This document shows positions 1 through 8,954 of a stretch of DNA of 64,000 nt, one piece after another. Both the position numbers and the translations under genes were made by a program. The DNA lies in NCBI GenBank assembly GCA_045658315.1, contig JAZOUV010000023.1, forward strand, positions 1 to 64,000, in the 5' to 3' direction. The DNA is from RGIG1995 sp045658315 (GTDB taxonomy: Bacteria; Bacillota; Clostridia; Oscillospirales; CAG-272). The notes under the pieces were generated by a model, which was not told where the DNA came from, ran no database searches, and worked only from the letters and a program-made list of their open reading frames with translations. Within the stretch, counting starts at the first letter, position 1. The number at the start of each line of letters is the position of its first letter.

Positions 1-1
1 A

Positions 2-424
2 TCTTGTACATTTTTTGGAAATAGGGATACACCAAAAGAAATAGAGCCGATATTGCTATCGACTCTGATTGATTTGATTGAAAACAAAAAGGTTGATTTG
101 TTTTACGTAGGGAATAACGGAAATTTTGATTATATGGTGAGAAGAAATCTAAAGAAGTTGAAATTAAAATATACGCATATAAGGTATTATGTTGTTTTAG
201 CATATATGCCGTACAAAAAATCAAGCGAAAATGAAGATTATTCGGATTCGATTTTTCCGGAAGAGTTGTCGAAAGTTTATCCAAGATTTGCTATAGTTAA
301 ACGAAACAATTGGATGATAGATAGAGCAGAGTACGTTGTTATTTACGTAAAACACACTACCGGGGGAGCTTGGCGTTTTGCCGAGGTAGCCAAAAAGAAA
401 GAGAAAAAGATTATTAAGCTTTAA
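2..424 (+). CDS. SLOG-fold (DUF1273-like) protein, 5' end outside the window
   Basis: The frame is open from the left edge of the window and ends at a TAA, so only the 3' part is seen (about 140 residues). It opens with Ser-Cys-Thr-Phe-Phe-Gly-Asn-Arg-Asp, close to the CTFFGHRD signature that begins many small SLOG-superfamily proteins, followed by FYVGNNGNFD and a VVLAYMP strand. Near the end GGAWRFAEVAKKK matches the conserved Gly-Gly region that closes the Rossmann-like fold. SLOG proteins bind nucleotides or nucleotide-derived ligands; no specific function is known for this branch. A bidirectional terminator follows directly. A TTG at 53 would be an internal start, but the conserved motif lies upstream of it. 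Confidence 0.6.
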   Translation, partial: SCTFFGNRDTPKEIEPILLSTLIDLIENKKVDLFYVGNNGNFDYMVRRNLKKLKLKYTHIRYYVVLAYMPYKKSSENEDYSDSIFPEELSKVYPRFAIVKRNNWMIDRAEYVVIYVKHTTGGAWRFAEVAKKKEKKIIKL

Positions 425-437
425 TTCTATAATAAAA

Positions 438-475
438 TTGCCGATAAAAAACAATAATTTGTTTTTTATCGGCAA
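438..475. terminator. Bidirectional rho-independent terminator
   Basis: A perfect 15-bp inverted repeat (TTGCCGATAAAAAAC with its complement) around an AT-rich loop. It carries T-runs in both orientations and separates the convergent SLOG gene and aminotransferase gene. Confidence 0.85.
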
Positions 476-499
476 CTAAAGTTTGTAAATAAATCGGGT

Positions 500-1339
500 T
501 TATCTCATATCGTGTTTTTCAAAATAAAGGTCTTGAAGTCTCTTTACAAGCTCCGGGTTCTTTCCGCCTACGTGCTTACCGTCAATCTCGTCTCCCGCAA
601 GAAGAACCGACGTAGTGCTTCCCATTAATATTTCATCTGCATTGAACAGTTCGTCAAGAGTGTACTCTCTTTCTTCGCAGGGAATATTGTTTTCACGACA
701 AATTTCGAGTACGTGCTTTCTTGTAATACTGGGAAGAATGAGGTTGTCGAGGGGATGTGTTATAACAACGCCGTCTTTTATGATAAAGTTGGCAGTATGA
801 GCACCTTCGGTAACTATGTTTCCTCTGTGGAATATAGCTTCATCACAGCCTGCCTGTTTTGCGGCTTCGCTTGCGAGAACATTTGGAATAAGGTTTATTG
901 TTTTTATATTACAGAGATAGAAGCGATTATCTTCTTGGGTAAGAAATTTTACTTTTCTTGTCTGATCGCCTATTTTCTTAGGTGTGATATACGCAAAAAG
1001 AGAGGGTTTTTTACAGTCGGGGAAAATATGATTTCTTGCTGCAGTGCCTCTTGACATCTGCCAATAGAGAATAAAATCTGTTTCTTCTTCGTCTGCCTTC
1101 TCGATAAGAGACATAAATACAGCTTCCAGTTCTTCTCTTGTTTTATCTATTTCTATCTTAAGAAGCTTACAACTGTTATAAAATCTGTCGAGGTGGTCGT
1201 CAAGGTCAACGGGCTTTCTGTTGTGGATAAACGCAACATCATATACACCGTCTCCGAAATAAACGGCTCTGTCAAGAGCTGATACCTTCAAATCTTCAAG
1301 GGCTGCAATTTCGCCGTTGTAGTAACCGACATTTTTCAT
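500..1339 (-). CDS. dat: Class IV aminotransferase, D-amino-acid/branched-chain type
   Basis: A fold-type IV PLP enzyme of 279 residues, the usual length for D-alanine aminotransferase. The expected PLP lysine is K146 in NIKTINLIPNVLAS, a motif strongly conserved in Dat proteins, and TEGAHTANFII and LMGSTTSVLL form the cofactor phosphate region. It would interconvert D-alanine and 2-oxoglutarate with pyruvate and D-glutamate, feeding peptidoglycan synthesis; a branched-chain or 4-amino-4-deoxychorismate lyase role is less likely. The ATG has an AAAGGAG site about 9 nt upstream and a consensus promoter ahead. It stands alone as a monocistronic unit, ending at the bidirectional terminator. Confidence 0.8.
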   Translation of the reverse strand: MKNVGYYNGEIAALEDLKVSALDRAVYFGDGVYDVAFIHNRKPVDLDDHLDRFYNSCKLLKIEIDKTREELEAVFMSLIEKADEEETDFILYWQMSRGTAARNHIFPDCKKPSLFAYITPKKIGDQTRKVKFLTQEDNRFYLCNIKTINLIPNVLASEAAKQAGCDEAIFHRGNIVTEGAHTANFIIKDGVVITHPLDNLILPSITRKHVLEICRENNIPCEEREYTLDELFNADEILMGSTTSVLLAGDEIDGKHVGGKNPELVKRLQDLYFEKHDMR

Positions 1340-1381
1340 ATAATCTATCTCCTTTAATTAATATGATTATCTGTAATTACA

Positions 1382-1410
1382 ATTATATAGTTCTTAACGT
1401 TATTTGTCAA
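1382..1410 (-). promoter_or_regulatory. SigmaA promoter of the aminotransferase gene
   Basis: On the minus strand TTGACA (1405-1410) and TATAAT (1382-1387) are separated by exactly 17 nt, about 40 nt before the start codon. Confidence 0.8.
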
Positions 1411-1440
1411 TTTATTAATTTTGATAACAAATACTGTTTT

Positions 1441-2991
1441 TTACGAAAAATATTTTCTGTCAAGTGAACGGAGCTGAATTGCCTCGGCAATATGCTTGAC
1501 TTGAATCTTATCACTGTTGTCGAGGTCTGCTATAGTCAATGCAACACGCAAAATTCTGTCATATCCACGTGCCGACATTCCCATTTTTTCAAATGCTGCA
1601 CGTAATAATGAATGTGCGTCGCTGTCAAGAGCACAGTATTTCCTTATCTGGCTTGTTGTCATATCGGCATTTGAATATATAGGTTTGCCCGCGTATGTAG
1701 TTTCGTTTTTAAAACGCTCAACAGCTCTCGCTCTTGCTGCGTCAACTCTTTCGCGTATCTTGTCGGAACTTTCTGCGGGTTTTGTTTCCGACAATTCGTT
1801 GTACGAAAGTGAAGATACTTCAAGCTGAATATCTATTCTGTCAATAAGCGGACCACTTATCTTTGAAATATATTTTCTTATATCTTCAGGTTTACAGGTG
1901 CATTTCTTTGTCGGGTGTCCGTAATATCCGCACTTGCAGGGGTTCATCGCACATACGAGCATAAAAGAAGAGGGAAAGGTAAAGTGACCTGCGGCTCTTG
2001 TAACCGTAATGCTTCCATCTTCAAGAGGTTGACGCAACACCTCTGTTGCACTCTTGTTAAATTCGGGTAATTCATCAAGAAAGAGTATGCCGTTATGTGC
2101 CAAAGAAAGTTCGCCGGGCATAGGTATTCTTCCGCCGCCCGAAAGGGCTACCGACGACATGGTGTGGTGCGGAGAACGAAACGGTCTCTCTACGATAAGT
2201 GAATCTGAGGGGAGTGTTCCCGCTATAGAATGAATCTTGGTTGATTCAACCGCCTCGTCAAACGTTATTCGCGGAAGGATAGACGGTATACGCTTTGCAA
2301 GCATACTTTTTCCGGTTCCGGGAGGACCTATAAGCAGTACGTTATGGTTTCCGGCAGCCGCAATTTCGAGTGCTCTTTTTGCCTTTTCCTGCCCCTTGAC
2401 GTCCGCAAAATCCATTCTTGTGTTTGCTCTTTGCCTCTCAAAAATATCCTTATCAAATTCAACAGGGGCTATTATTGTTTTGCCGTTTAGATGTTCCACG
2501 AGTTCTCTTATGTTGTGTACGGGATATGCTTTTATGCCCGATACAACTGAGGCTTCCTTAGCATTGTCGTAAGGAACGTAAATTTCTTTTCTGCCCCTAT
2601 TCTTTGCACACAAAGCCATTGACAAAACGCCTCTGACACTTCTGAAATTACCTGACATTGACATTTCGCCAATAAAGCATTTATCCGAAAGGTCGGTTGA
2701 TTTTTTTATTGTTCCGCTACTGTGTAAAATAGCGGTAAGGAGTGCCATATCGAATGTAGAGCCTTCTTTTTTCATATCTGCGGGAGCAAGATTTATAACT
2801 ATTGCCGAATCGGGAAAAATAAATCCGCTGTTTTCTAAAGCCGCCTGAATTCGTTTTTCTGCTTCCTTAACAGCAGCATCGGGCAAACCTACTATTTCAA
2901 AGCAGGGGAGTTTATCCTGCATATTACATTCAACGGTTACTTCAAAGCCGTCGATGCCCATTACACCTGACGAAAATACTGTTGAAAGCAT
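1441..2991 (-). CDS. yifB: YifB/ComM family Mg-chelatase-like AAA+ ATPase
   Basis: The 516-residue protein has an N-terminal ChlI-like domain (MLSTVFSSGVMGIDGFEV, about residues 1-120), a Walker A GPPGTGKSMLAKRIPSILP, a Walker B LFLDELPEF, and a C-terminal Cys-rich stretch CAMNPCKCGYYGH typical of the family. YifB/ComM is a hexameric helicase-like ATPase that aids branch migration during homologous recombination and transformation. The ATG at 2991 is chosen because AGAGGTG lies 6 nt upstream and family members begin at this point; a GTG three codons earlier overlaps the ribosome binding site. dprA at 22.3-23.5 kb is another transformation-linked gene in the window. Confidence 0.92.
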   Translation of the reverse strand: MLSTVFSSGVMGIDGFEVTVECNMQDKLPCFEIVGLPDAAVKEAEKRIQAALENSGFIFPDSAIVINLAPADMKKEGSTFDMALLTAILHSSGTIKKSTDLSDKCFIGEMSMSGNFRSVRGVLSMALCAKNRGRKEIYVPYDNAKEASVVSGIKAYPVHNIRELVEHLNGKTIIAPVEFDKDIFERQRANTRMDFADVKGQEKAKRALEIAAAGNHNVLLIGPPGTGKSMLAKRIPSILPRITFDEAVESTKIHSIAGTLPSDSLIVERPFRSPHHTMSSVALSGGGRIPMPGELSLAHNGILFLDELPEFNKSATEVLRQPLEDGSITVTRAAGHFTFPSSFMLVCAMNPCKCGYYGHPTKKCTCKPEDIRKYISKISGPLIDRIDIQLEVSSLSYNELSETKPAESSDKIRERVDAARARAVERFKNETTYAGKPIYSNADMTTSQIRKYCALDSDAHSLLRAAFEKMGMSARGYDRILRVALTIADLDNSDKIQVKHIAEAIQLRSLDRKYFS

Positions 2992-3030
2992 TCTTTTCAC
3001 CTCTTACATTGATATGATGTATTACATAAT

Positions 3031-3059
3031 AGTATAACACAATCTGCCTGTTTTTGCAA
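3031..3059 (-). promoter_or_regulatory. Promoter of yifB
   Basis: Minus strand: TTGCAA (3054-3059), 17 nt spacer, TATACT (3031-3036), about 40 nt before the start. Confidence 0.65.
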
Positions 3060-3137
3060 CAGATTTTCAACTTTATTACAATTAAGAACGCATAAAATAC
3101 ATAAAAAGCATTACTTTTATGTATTTATTAAAAGTCA

Positions 3138-3245
3138 GCACAAACCAAGGGAGATTCAAAAAGGGGGGAATCGCTCGCCCCTATATACCCTTACCCCCGA
3201 AACGACCAAAGAGGAGACCTCTTTGGAATCTTCCTCGGTCTGTGC
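3138..3245. repeat. MITE-like intergenic repeat with terminal inverted repeats
   Basis: The 20-nt ends at 3138-3157 and 3226-3245 are inverted repeats matching at 17 of 20 positions (outer end GCACAAACC). Inside are two hairpins: a G-run/C-run pair (about 3161-3182) and a perfect 9-bp stem CCAAAGAGG/CCTCTTTGG (3206-3226). The right end matches repeats at 47.29-47.63 kb (TTTGGAATCCTCCTTGGTTTGTGCGTAG), so this is a dispersed family. It has no coding capacity. Confidence 0.65.
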
Positions 3246-3288
3246 GTGATTTTTATAAGTACATATAGGTATTGTTTTTTTAAATTTA

Positions 3289-3322
3289 AAAACCCTCTCA
3301 GGCTTTCGCCTAAAAGGGTTTT
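3289..3322 (-). terminator. Terminator of rpsU
   Basis: On the minus strand AAAACCCT and AGGGTTTT enclose a GGC-GAAA-GCC hairpin, followed by a T-rich tract. It lies 33 nt past the rpsU stop. Confidence 0.7.
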
Positions 3323-3355
3323 AATTCGTTTGATAAAAAACGTTTCTTTCGTAAA

Positions 3356-3532
3356 TTACTTGAACTTACGCTTACGAGCTGCTTCGGATTTCTTCTTGCG
3401 TTTTACGCTGGGCTTTTCATAATGCTCTCTCTTACGAAGTTCAGCAAGAACACCGGACTTAGCACACTGTCTCTTAAATCTACGAAGAGCACTGTCAAGA
3501 GATTCATTTTCTTTGACTTTAATTTCTGCCAT
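3356..3532 (-). CDS. rpsU: 30S ribosomal protein S21
   Basis: A 58-residue basic protein. It begins MAEIKVKENESLDSALRRFK, the S21 signature, continues RQCAKSGVLAELRKREHYEKP, and ends in a lysine/arginine-rich tail (KRKKKSEAARKRKFK). S21 binds the 30S platform near the anti-Shine-Dalgarno region and helps initiation. The ATG is preceded by GGAGGGAGGG, and the unit has its own consensus promoter and terminator, so it is monocistronic. It is short but unmistakable. Confidence 0.96.
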   Translation of the reverse strand: MAEIKVKENESLDSALRRFKRQCAKSGVLAELRKREHYEKPSVKRKKKSEAARKRKFK

Positions 3533-3588
3533 TTTGTTTTCCCTCCCTCCATACTATGGAAAAGAGAATGTTACCATTCTTAAAGAAT

Positions 3589-3617
3589 ATTATACTCTTT
3601 TGCCTTTGATATGTCAA
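3589..3617 (-). promoter_or_regulatory. Promoter of rpsU
   Basis: Minus strand: TTGACA (3612-3617), 17 nt, TATAAT (3589-3594). A perfect consensus, as expected for a ribosomal protein gene. Confidence 0.85.
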
Positions 3618-3656
3618 TAGTTTATTTAGCATTTTTTGCAAAAAGTTATTTTTTGC

Positions 3657-6062
3657 TTATTTAACAACCAAATTAACCAGCTTTTTGGGGACAAATATCT
3701 CTTTTATTACGGTCTTTCCTTCAATAAAGGGCTTGAATTTTTCGTCGTTCTTAACTGTTGCCAAAGCGTCATCCTTAGATATCTCTGCGGGTATCATGAG
3801 CGTACCGCGTAGCTTGCCGTTGATTTGAACAGCGATCTCAACCGTGCTGTCAACAGTCTTCGCTTCATCATATTTAGGCCATTCAGCCAACGAACAGAAG
3901 CCGCATCCGCCGAGCGATTCCCAAATCTCTTCACAAATATGGGGAGCAAATGGGCAGAGAAGTTTGACAAATGTCATCATCTCGTCCTTGGTAAGACTGC
4001 CTTTATCGTAAATTTCGTTAGTCAAAGTCATCATAGCCGCGATAGCTGTGTTGAACTTCAGTTCTTCAATGTCGTTTGTTACCTTCTTTATTGTCTTATG
4101 GAAAGAACTTTCAAGCTCTTTTGTAACGCCCTCGCCCTTAATGATTTCTGTCATAGACGCAAATCTGTCAAGGAATCTCTTACAGCCCTTAACGCTGTTT
4201 TCAGACCAGGGAGCAGCACTTGCATAGTCGCCCATAAACAAAATGTATACACGGAGAACGTCTGCACCATACTCGTCAACAACGTTATTGGGGTCAACAA
4301 CGTTGCCCTTTGATTTACTCATCTTATCGCCGTCGGGACCGAGAATTAATCCCTGAGCCGTTCTCTTCGCATACGGTTCAGCCATAGGAACTGATCCGAT
4401 ATCGTAAAGGAAGTGATGCCAGAATCTGGAGTAGATCATATGCCTTGTTACGTGCTCCATACCGCCATTGTACCAGTCAACGGGCATCCAGTATTCAAGT
4501 TTTTCTTTATCTGCAAATGCTTTATCGTTATGGGGGTCAATGTAACGGAGGAAGTACCATGACGAACCTGCCCACTGAGGCATAGTATCTGTCTCTCGTT
4601 TTGCGGCAGCACCGCACTTGGGACAAGTACAGTTTACAAAAGAATCTATTTTTGCAAGGGGTGATTCTCCGCCTTCTCCGGGCTCAAAGTTAGATACTTC
4701 GGGGAGTTTGAGAGGCAGTTCTTCATAAGGAACGGGTACCATACCGCAAACGGGGCAGTGTACGATAGGAATAGGCTCGCCCCAATATCTCTGACGGTTA
4801 AACGCCCAGTCCTTCATCTTGTACTGTACGCCTTTTTCTCCGATGCCCTTTTCTTCTAAGTATTCAAGAACCTTTGCAATAGAGTCCTTCTTGTTTGAAA
4901 GACCGTTGAGAAAATCGGAATTGACCATTTCACCGTCGCCTGCATAAGCCGACTCTTCAATGTTTCCGCCCTTGATTACCTCAATAATATCTATACCGAA
5001 CTTCTTTGCAAAGTCATAGTCTCTTTCATCGTGTGCGGGAACTGCCATAATAGCACCCGTACCGTAACCCATCATAACATAGTCTGAAATATATATCGGA
5101 ATTTCTTTATTGTTAATGGGGTTGATAGCCGAAAGACCGTTTATACGTACGCCGGTCTTTTCCTTTACAAGCTGTGTACGTTCAAATTCCGTCTTCTTTG
5201 CACATTCTTCTTTGTATGCATCAAGGTCTGCAATGTTCTTAATTGTGTTTCTGTACTTTTCGATTATAGGATGCTCGGGAGCAATAACCATAAATGTAAC
5301 GCCGAAAAGAGTGTCGGGACGCGTTGTATATATGCGGAGCAAATCTTCTTTATCCGTAATCTTAAAATTAACAAATGCACCCGTAGATTTACCTATCCAG
5401 TTTACCTGTTGCATTTTTATGTTGGGAAGATAGTCAACCTCATCAAGCCCCTGTAGAAGCTTGTCTGCATATTCGGTAATACGAAGATACCAAACGTCTT
5501 TCGATTTTTGAACTATGTCCGTATGGCAGATATCGCACTTTCCGCCCTGTGAGTCCTCGTTTGAAAGAACTACCTTACAGTGAGGGCAGTAGTTTACAAG
5601 AGCCGTATCTCTGAAAACAAGTCCGTTTTCAAACATCTTGAGGAAAATCCACTGTGTCCACTTGTAGTAGTCTTCCTGTGTTGTATCAACAGTTCTTGAC
5701 CAGTCAAAAGAAAAGCCTACGCGTTTCAGCTGATCGGTAAATCTTACGATATTGTCATCGGTAACTTTTCTTGGGTGTATGCCCGTCTTTATAGCGTAGT
5801 TTTCGGTGGGCAGACCGAATGCATCAAAGCCTATGGGGAAGAGTACGTTGTAGCCTTCCATTCTTCTTTTTCTTGAAATAACCTCAAGTCCTGAATATGC
5901 CTTGATATGTCCGACGTGCATACCTGCACCGCTGGGATAGGGGAATTCTACCAAGCCATAGAATTTTTTCTTCGATTTGTCCGAATCGTCGGCAAGAAAG
6001 ATTTTTTCATCTTCCCATTTTTTTTGCCATTTTCTTTCTGTTTCGGAAAAATTATATTTCAT
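3657..6062 (-). CDS. leuS: Leucyl-tRNA synthetase
   Basis: 801 residues, full bacterial length. The class I signature is AGMHVGHIKAYSG near residue 46 and DKMSKSKGN near residue 580. The CP1 editing domain carries GYGTGAIMAVPAHDERDYDF, and zinc-ribbon cysteines occur in CPHCKVVLSNED and CPVCGMVPV. It charges tRNA-Leu in the cytoplasm. It follows rsfS by 58 nt with no clear terminator between, so it may be the last gene of the yqeK-LCP-rsfS transcript. The nearest strong purine-rich element is GAAAGG about 14 nt before the ATG, a loose spacing. No T-box is seen upstream. Confidence 0.97.
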   Translation of the reverse strand: MKYNFSETERKWQKKWEDEKIFLADDSDKSKKKFYGLVEFPYPSGAGMHVGHIKAYSGLEVISRKRRMEGYNVLFPIGFDAFGLPTENYAIKTGIHPRKVTDDNIVRFTDQLKRVGFSFDWSRTVDTTQEDYYKWTQWIFLKMFENGLVFRDTALVNYCPHCKVVLSNEDSQGGKCDICHTDIVQKSKDVWYLRITEYADKLLQGLDEVDYLPNIKMQQVNWIGKSTGAFVNFKITDKEDLLRIYTTRPDTLFGVTFMVIAPEHPIIEKYRNTIKNIADLDAYKEECAKKTEFERTQLVKEKTGVRINGLSAINPINNKEIPIYISDYVMMGYGTGAIMAVPAHDERDYDFAKKFGIDIIEVIKGGNIEESAYAGDGEMVNSDFLNGLSNKKDSIAKVLEYLEEKGIGEKGVQYKMKDWAFNRQRYWGEPIPIVHCPVCGMVPVPYEELPLKLPEVSNFEPGEGGESPLAKIDSFVNCTCPKCGAAAKRETDTMPQWAGSSWYFLRYIDPHNDKAFADKEKLEYWMPVDWYNGGMEHVTRHMIYSRFWHHFLYDIGSVPMAEPYAKRTAQGLILGPDGDKMSKSKGNVVDPNNVVDEYGADVLRVYILFMGDYASAAPWSENSVKGCKRFLDRFASMTEIIKGEGVTKELESSFHKTIKKVTNDIEELKFNTAIAAMMTLTNEIYDKGSLTKDEMMTFVKLLCPFAPHICEEIWESLGGCGFCSLAEWPKYDEAKTVDSTVEIAVQINGKLRGTLMIPAEISKDDALATVKNDEKFKPFIEGKTVIKEIFVPKKLVNLVVK

Positions 6063-6120
6063 AATCGGTGTCCAATACCTTTCAAATGTAGTCTTTCTTT
6101 GTGTGATAATATTCTATAGT

Positions 6121-6501
6121 TTATACCAGAAGATCGGAGATGTCAATATTTTCCGCATCGCTCCACAGCTTTTCTAATTTATAAAACTCTCTTGCCTCTC
6201 TGCAGAAAATATGCACAATTACCGAGCTGTAGTCGAGCACTGTCCAGCTTGCTTCATTGTAACCCTCAATGTGGTGGGGCTTTATACCTGACTCTTCCAG
6301 TTTTTCCTCAACTTCGCCTGCCAGTGCACGCACCTGAGTGTTGGAATTGCCGCCGCATATTACAAAATAATCGGCAAGCACGGTTTTATCTTCGATTCTG
6401 ATAAGTTTTATATCTTTTGCCTTTTTTGCATCAAGTGTTTTTATTATAAAATCCGCTATTTCACGCGAATTGTTTTCGTTAACTGTGTTTTCTGTATTCA
6501 T
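6121..6501 (-). CDS. rsfS: Ribosome silencing factor RsfS
   Basis: 126 residues of the RsfS/Iojap/DUF143 family. The recognisable core is LADYFVICGGNSNTQVRALA followed by EGYNEASWTVLDYSSVIVHIF. RsfS binds ribosomal protein L14 and prevents subunit joining when nutrients are limiting. It lies in the standard Bacillota order nadD-yqeK-LCP-rsfS and is probably co-transcribed with the LCP gene 16 nt upstream. Confidence 0.93.
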   Translation of the reverse strand: MNTENTVNENNSREIADFIIKTLDAKKAKDIKLIRIEDKTVLADYFVICGGNSNTQVRALAGEVEEKLEESGIKPHHIEGYNEASWTVLDYSSVIVHIFCREAREFYKLEKLWSDAENIDISDLLV

Positions 6502-6517
6502 TTTAAACCTTTCTTTT

Positions 6518-7696
6518 TTAAACTCTCGGTATTGTAATACCGCCTTGCTCTATTTCGTCGGCAGTGTGTTCATTACCGCCTATAACGTTTTCGGGATCTG
6601 CATTATAATATGGTGTCAAATATGTTGCGTATTTGTTACCGGAGAATATTTTTCCTGTGTCAAATATTGAGTCGGTAATTTCAAAATCATAAATATTAAA
6701 GTGTTTGTTTATGATATTTAGCATTCCTTGGCGGTTTATTACGTAGTACCAGCCACCACCGGCGGGAGGTGCGGGAGAATAACCGGATGCACTCATAAAC
6801 GTCATATTTTCCATATCAAAATTAAGCAGATTTTTACCGAAATACACCATATCGCTTAAGTCTACGTCAGTTTTTACGTTCTTAAAAACTTCATTTGCAA
6901 GTTTAACGATTGTGGTTGCATTTATACTGCTCTTTACTTTTTTGAGCAGGGCACTCATAAATATCTTTTGAGCGTCCATTCTGCCTATATCCGCCTGAAC
7001 CCAACCTGATCTGTATCTGACGAACATCTCTGCTTTTTCGCCATTCAAAATTTGTCTGCCCTTTTTTAAATTAATGGTAAGACCTTGAGCATCGTCTTCG
7101 TAATACATATCTGCAGGAATGTCTACCTCGACTCCGCCTAAAATATCGACTATATTGCGGAATCCGTTAAGATTTACCATTACATAGTAGTTTATCTTGA
7201 GACACAGATTTTGCTGTAAAAGATTTTTCAGTTGATTGATGCCGTAATTTTCGGGATCTTTTTCTTTCTTTGAAACACCTTCATTATAATAATGGCCGTA
7301 TACGCCGTTTAGCTTAAAGCTGATATTGTCTATCAGTACGTAGGTGTCACGTGGAATCTGTAATATAGACAGCTTCTTAGTTGTTACGTTATAATTCATA
7401 AGCATAATAACGTCGGTGTTCAATGCAACCCTGTCTCTTCCGAGAATAAGGAAATTGAACATTTCGTCTTTATCCTCTTTCGGAGGCTGTTGTTCGGGCA
7501 TCTGATCTTTTGTTTCGGCGTTTGTTTCCTCCGGTGTTATAAGTCCATCGGTGCTGAAAACAACTTCATCGTTACCGTTGTCGGGCTTGTGGAAGGATAC
7601 AGTGTAAACAGCTACCGCTACTACTGCAAGTAGGGCTGTTAATATTATTGCCAAAATAATTAATCCGATTTTACTTCTTTTCTTTTTGGTATTCAT
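6518..7696 (-). CDS. LytR-CpsA-Psr family protein (copy 1)
   Basis: 392 residues with one N-terminal membrane helix (about residues 9-31), a linker of about 45 residues rich in Thr, Glu and Pro, and an LCP domain. Family motifs include RVALNTDVIMLMNYN, LQIPRDTYVLI, GFRNIVDILGGVEVDIP and VRYRSGWVQADIGRMDAQK; the Arg and Asp residues hold the polyprenyl-pyrophosphate/Mg site. LCP enzymes transfer secondary wall polymers from lipid carrier to peptidoglycan on the outer face of the membrane. It is the tandem paralogue of the next gene upstream, only 18 nt away. Confidence 0.9.
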   Translation of the reverse strand: MNTKKKRSKIGLIILAIILTALLAVVAVAVYTVSFHKPDNGNDEVVFSTDGLITPEETNAETKDQMPEQQPPKEDKDEMFNFLILGRDRVALNTDVIMLMNYNVTTKKLSILQIPRDTYVLIDNISFKLNGVYGHYYNEGVSKKEKDPENYGINQLKNLLQQNLCLKINYYVMVNLNGFRNIVDILGGVEVDIPADMYYEDDAQGLTINLKKGRQILNGEKAEMFVRYRSGWVQADIGRMDAQKIFMSALLKKVKSSINATTIVKLANEVFKNVKTDVDLSDMVYFGKNLLNFDMENMTFMSASGYSPAPPAGGGWYYVINRQGMLNIINKHFNIYDFEITDSIFDTGKIFSGNKYATYLTPYYNADPENVIGGNEHTADEIEQGGITIPRV

Positions 7697-7714
7697 TTTA
7701 TTCTCCGTTTTGCA

Positions 7715-8953
7715 TTAAACATGTGGAATATAGATCGATTCGTCATTAATATCGTCGGCGTTGTGGGGATCTTTGGTCGTAATGCTTTGGTTGGTGTATA
7801 TGCTGTTAAAATGGGAATAGTTTGTCGTGTTTGTAAATATGCGGTTTGGATCGAATATTGCGTCTGTTATTTCAAAATCGTATATGTTAAAATATGTATT
7901 AATCATTTCACACATATTCTTTCTTACCATGATCCAGTAAGACAGACCCGAGCCGCTTGCACCTTGTCCTACCATTGACATCATATTAATTTGGTTTAAG
8001 TCTACTTCGAGCAGTTGCTTTGCGTAAAATACCGCATCTGCAAGTCCTATGTCGGTGGTTACATTTTTAAATGCTATGTCAACAAAATTTACAATCGTAC
8101 TTACGTTAAAATTGGATTTCAGCTTTTTTATAAACGCACTGACAAATATCTTCTGAGCATCTATTCGGCCTATATCGGCTTGAAGATACTTTGAACGCAT
8201 TCTTATAAAATGTTCTGCTTTTACTCCGTTTAAGTGTTGAAGACCTGCGGGGACAGTTTCTTTTTGTTTTGTGGCTTCATCGTAGTATGTGTATGCAACA
8301 GGGATATTTACGTCAACGCCGCCGATAGCGTCTACTACGGCAATAACTCCGTTAAGATTGATATGCCCCACGTTGTGGATCTTTATGCAAAGACTTTTTT
8401 CAAGTGTGTCGGCAACCTTGCGGAGTGCATCGGTGGTTTTTCTTCCGTTGGTCAGGTAATACTGTGCATATAGTCCGTTCAGCTTACCCGAATAAACGCT
8501 TGTGCGTATATATGTATCTCTCGGCATTTGAATTATGTTTATCTTATTGGTGGTCGTATTAAAGCTGATAAGCATAATCACATCTGTATTAAGGGCGATT
8601 CTATCTTGCCCGACGAACAAAAAGTTGTATATCTTCTGTTGGCTTCTCGGAAGCTGATCGGGGGTTGTTTCTGGTACAGTCTCCGGCGGAATATGTTCTG
8701 CTCCCGGTTCGAGTGTTTCACTTTCTTCGGTTGGATCTTTCTTGCCTGGATTATTTAATCCGCCCGTATCAAAGGGGGGCGGCTCATTGACTCCGGTATT
8801 GGGCTCATGAAAAAAATATGTGTATGCAAGTACAGAGAAAGCAACTATCAGCACGGTAAGAATTACCGCAAGTAAGATCAATACTACCTTTTTGCCGTTT
8901 TTCTTTTTTCTTGCAGAGGGTGTTTTTTGGGGGATTATTGGTGTGTTGTTCAT
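7715..8953 (-). CDS. LytR-CpsA-Psr family protein (copy 2)
   Basis: 412 residues with a membrane helix at about residues 23-45, a Pro/Glu/Thr-rich linker, then an LCP domain: DRIALNTDVIMLISFN, IQMPRDTYI, LNGVIAVVDAIGGVDVNIP, RMRSKYLQADIGRIDAQK. It shares order and motifs with copy 1 but differs through most of the linker and C-terminus, so the duplication is old. The likely role is attachment of teichoic acid-like or capsular polymers to peptidoglycan. It begins one base after the yqeK stop codon region, which implies translational coupling in the nadD-yqeK-LCP-LCP-rsfS operon. Confidence 0.9.
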   Translation of the reverse strand: MNNTPIIPQKTPSARKKKNGKKVVLILLAVILTVLIVAFSVLAYTYFFHEPNTGVNEPPPFDTGGLNNPGKKDPTEESETLEPGAEHIPPETVPETTPDQLPRSQQKIYNFLFVGQDRIALNTDVIMLISFNTTTNKINIIQMPRDTYIRTSVYSGKLNGLYAQYYLTNGRKTTDALRKVADTLEKSLCIKIHNVGHINLNGVIAVVDAIGGVDVNIPVAYTYYDEATKQKETVPAGLQHLNGVKAEHFIRMRSKYLQADIGRIDAQKIFVSAFIKKLKSNFNVSTIVNFVDIAFKNVTTDIGLADAVFYAKQLLEVDLNQINMMSMVGQGASGSGLSYWIMVRKNMCEMINTYFNIYDFEITDAIFDPNRIFTNTTNYSHFNSIYTNQSITTKDPHNADDINDESIYIPHV

Positions 8954-8954
8954 G

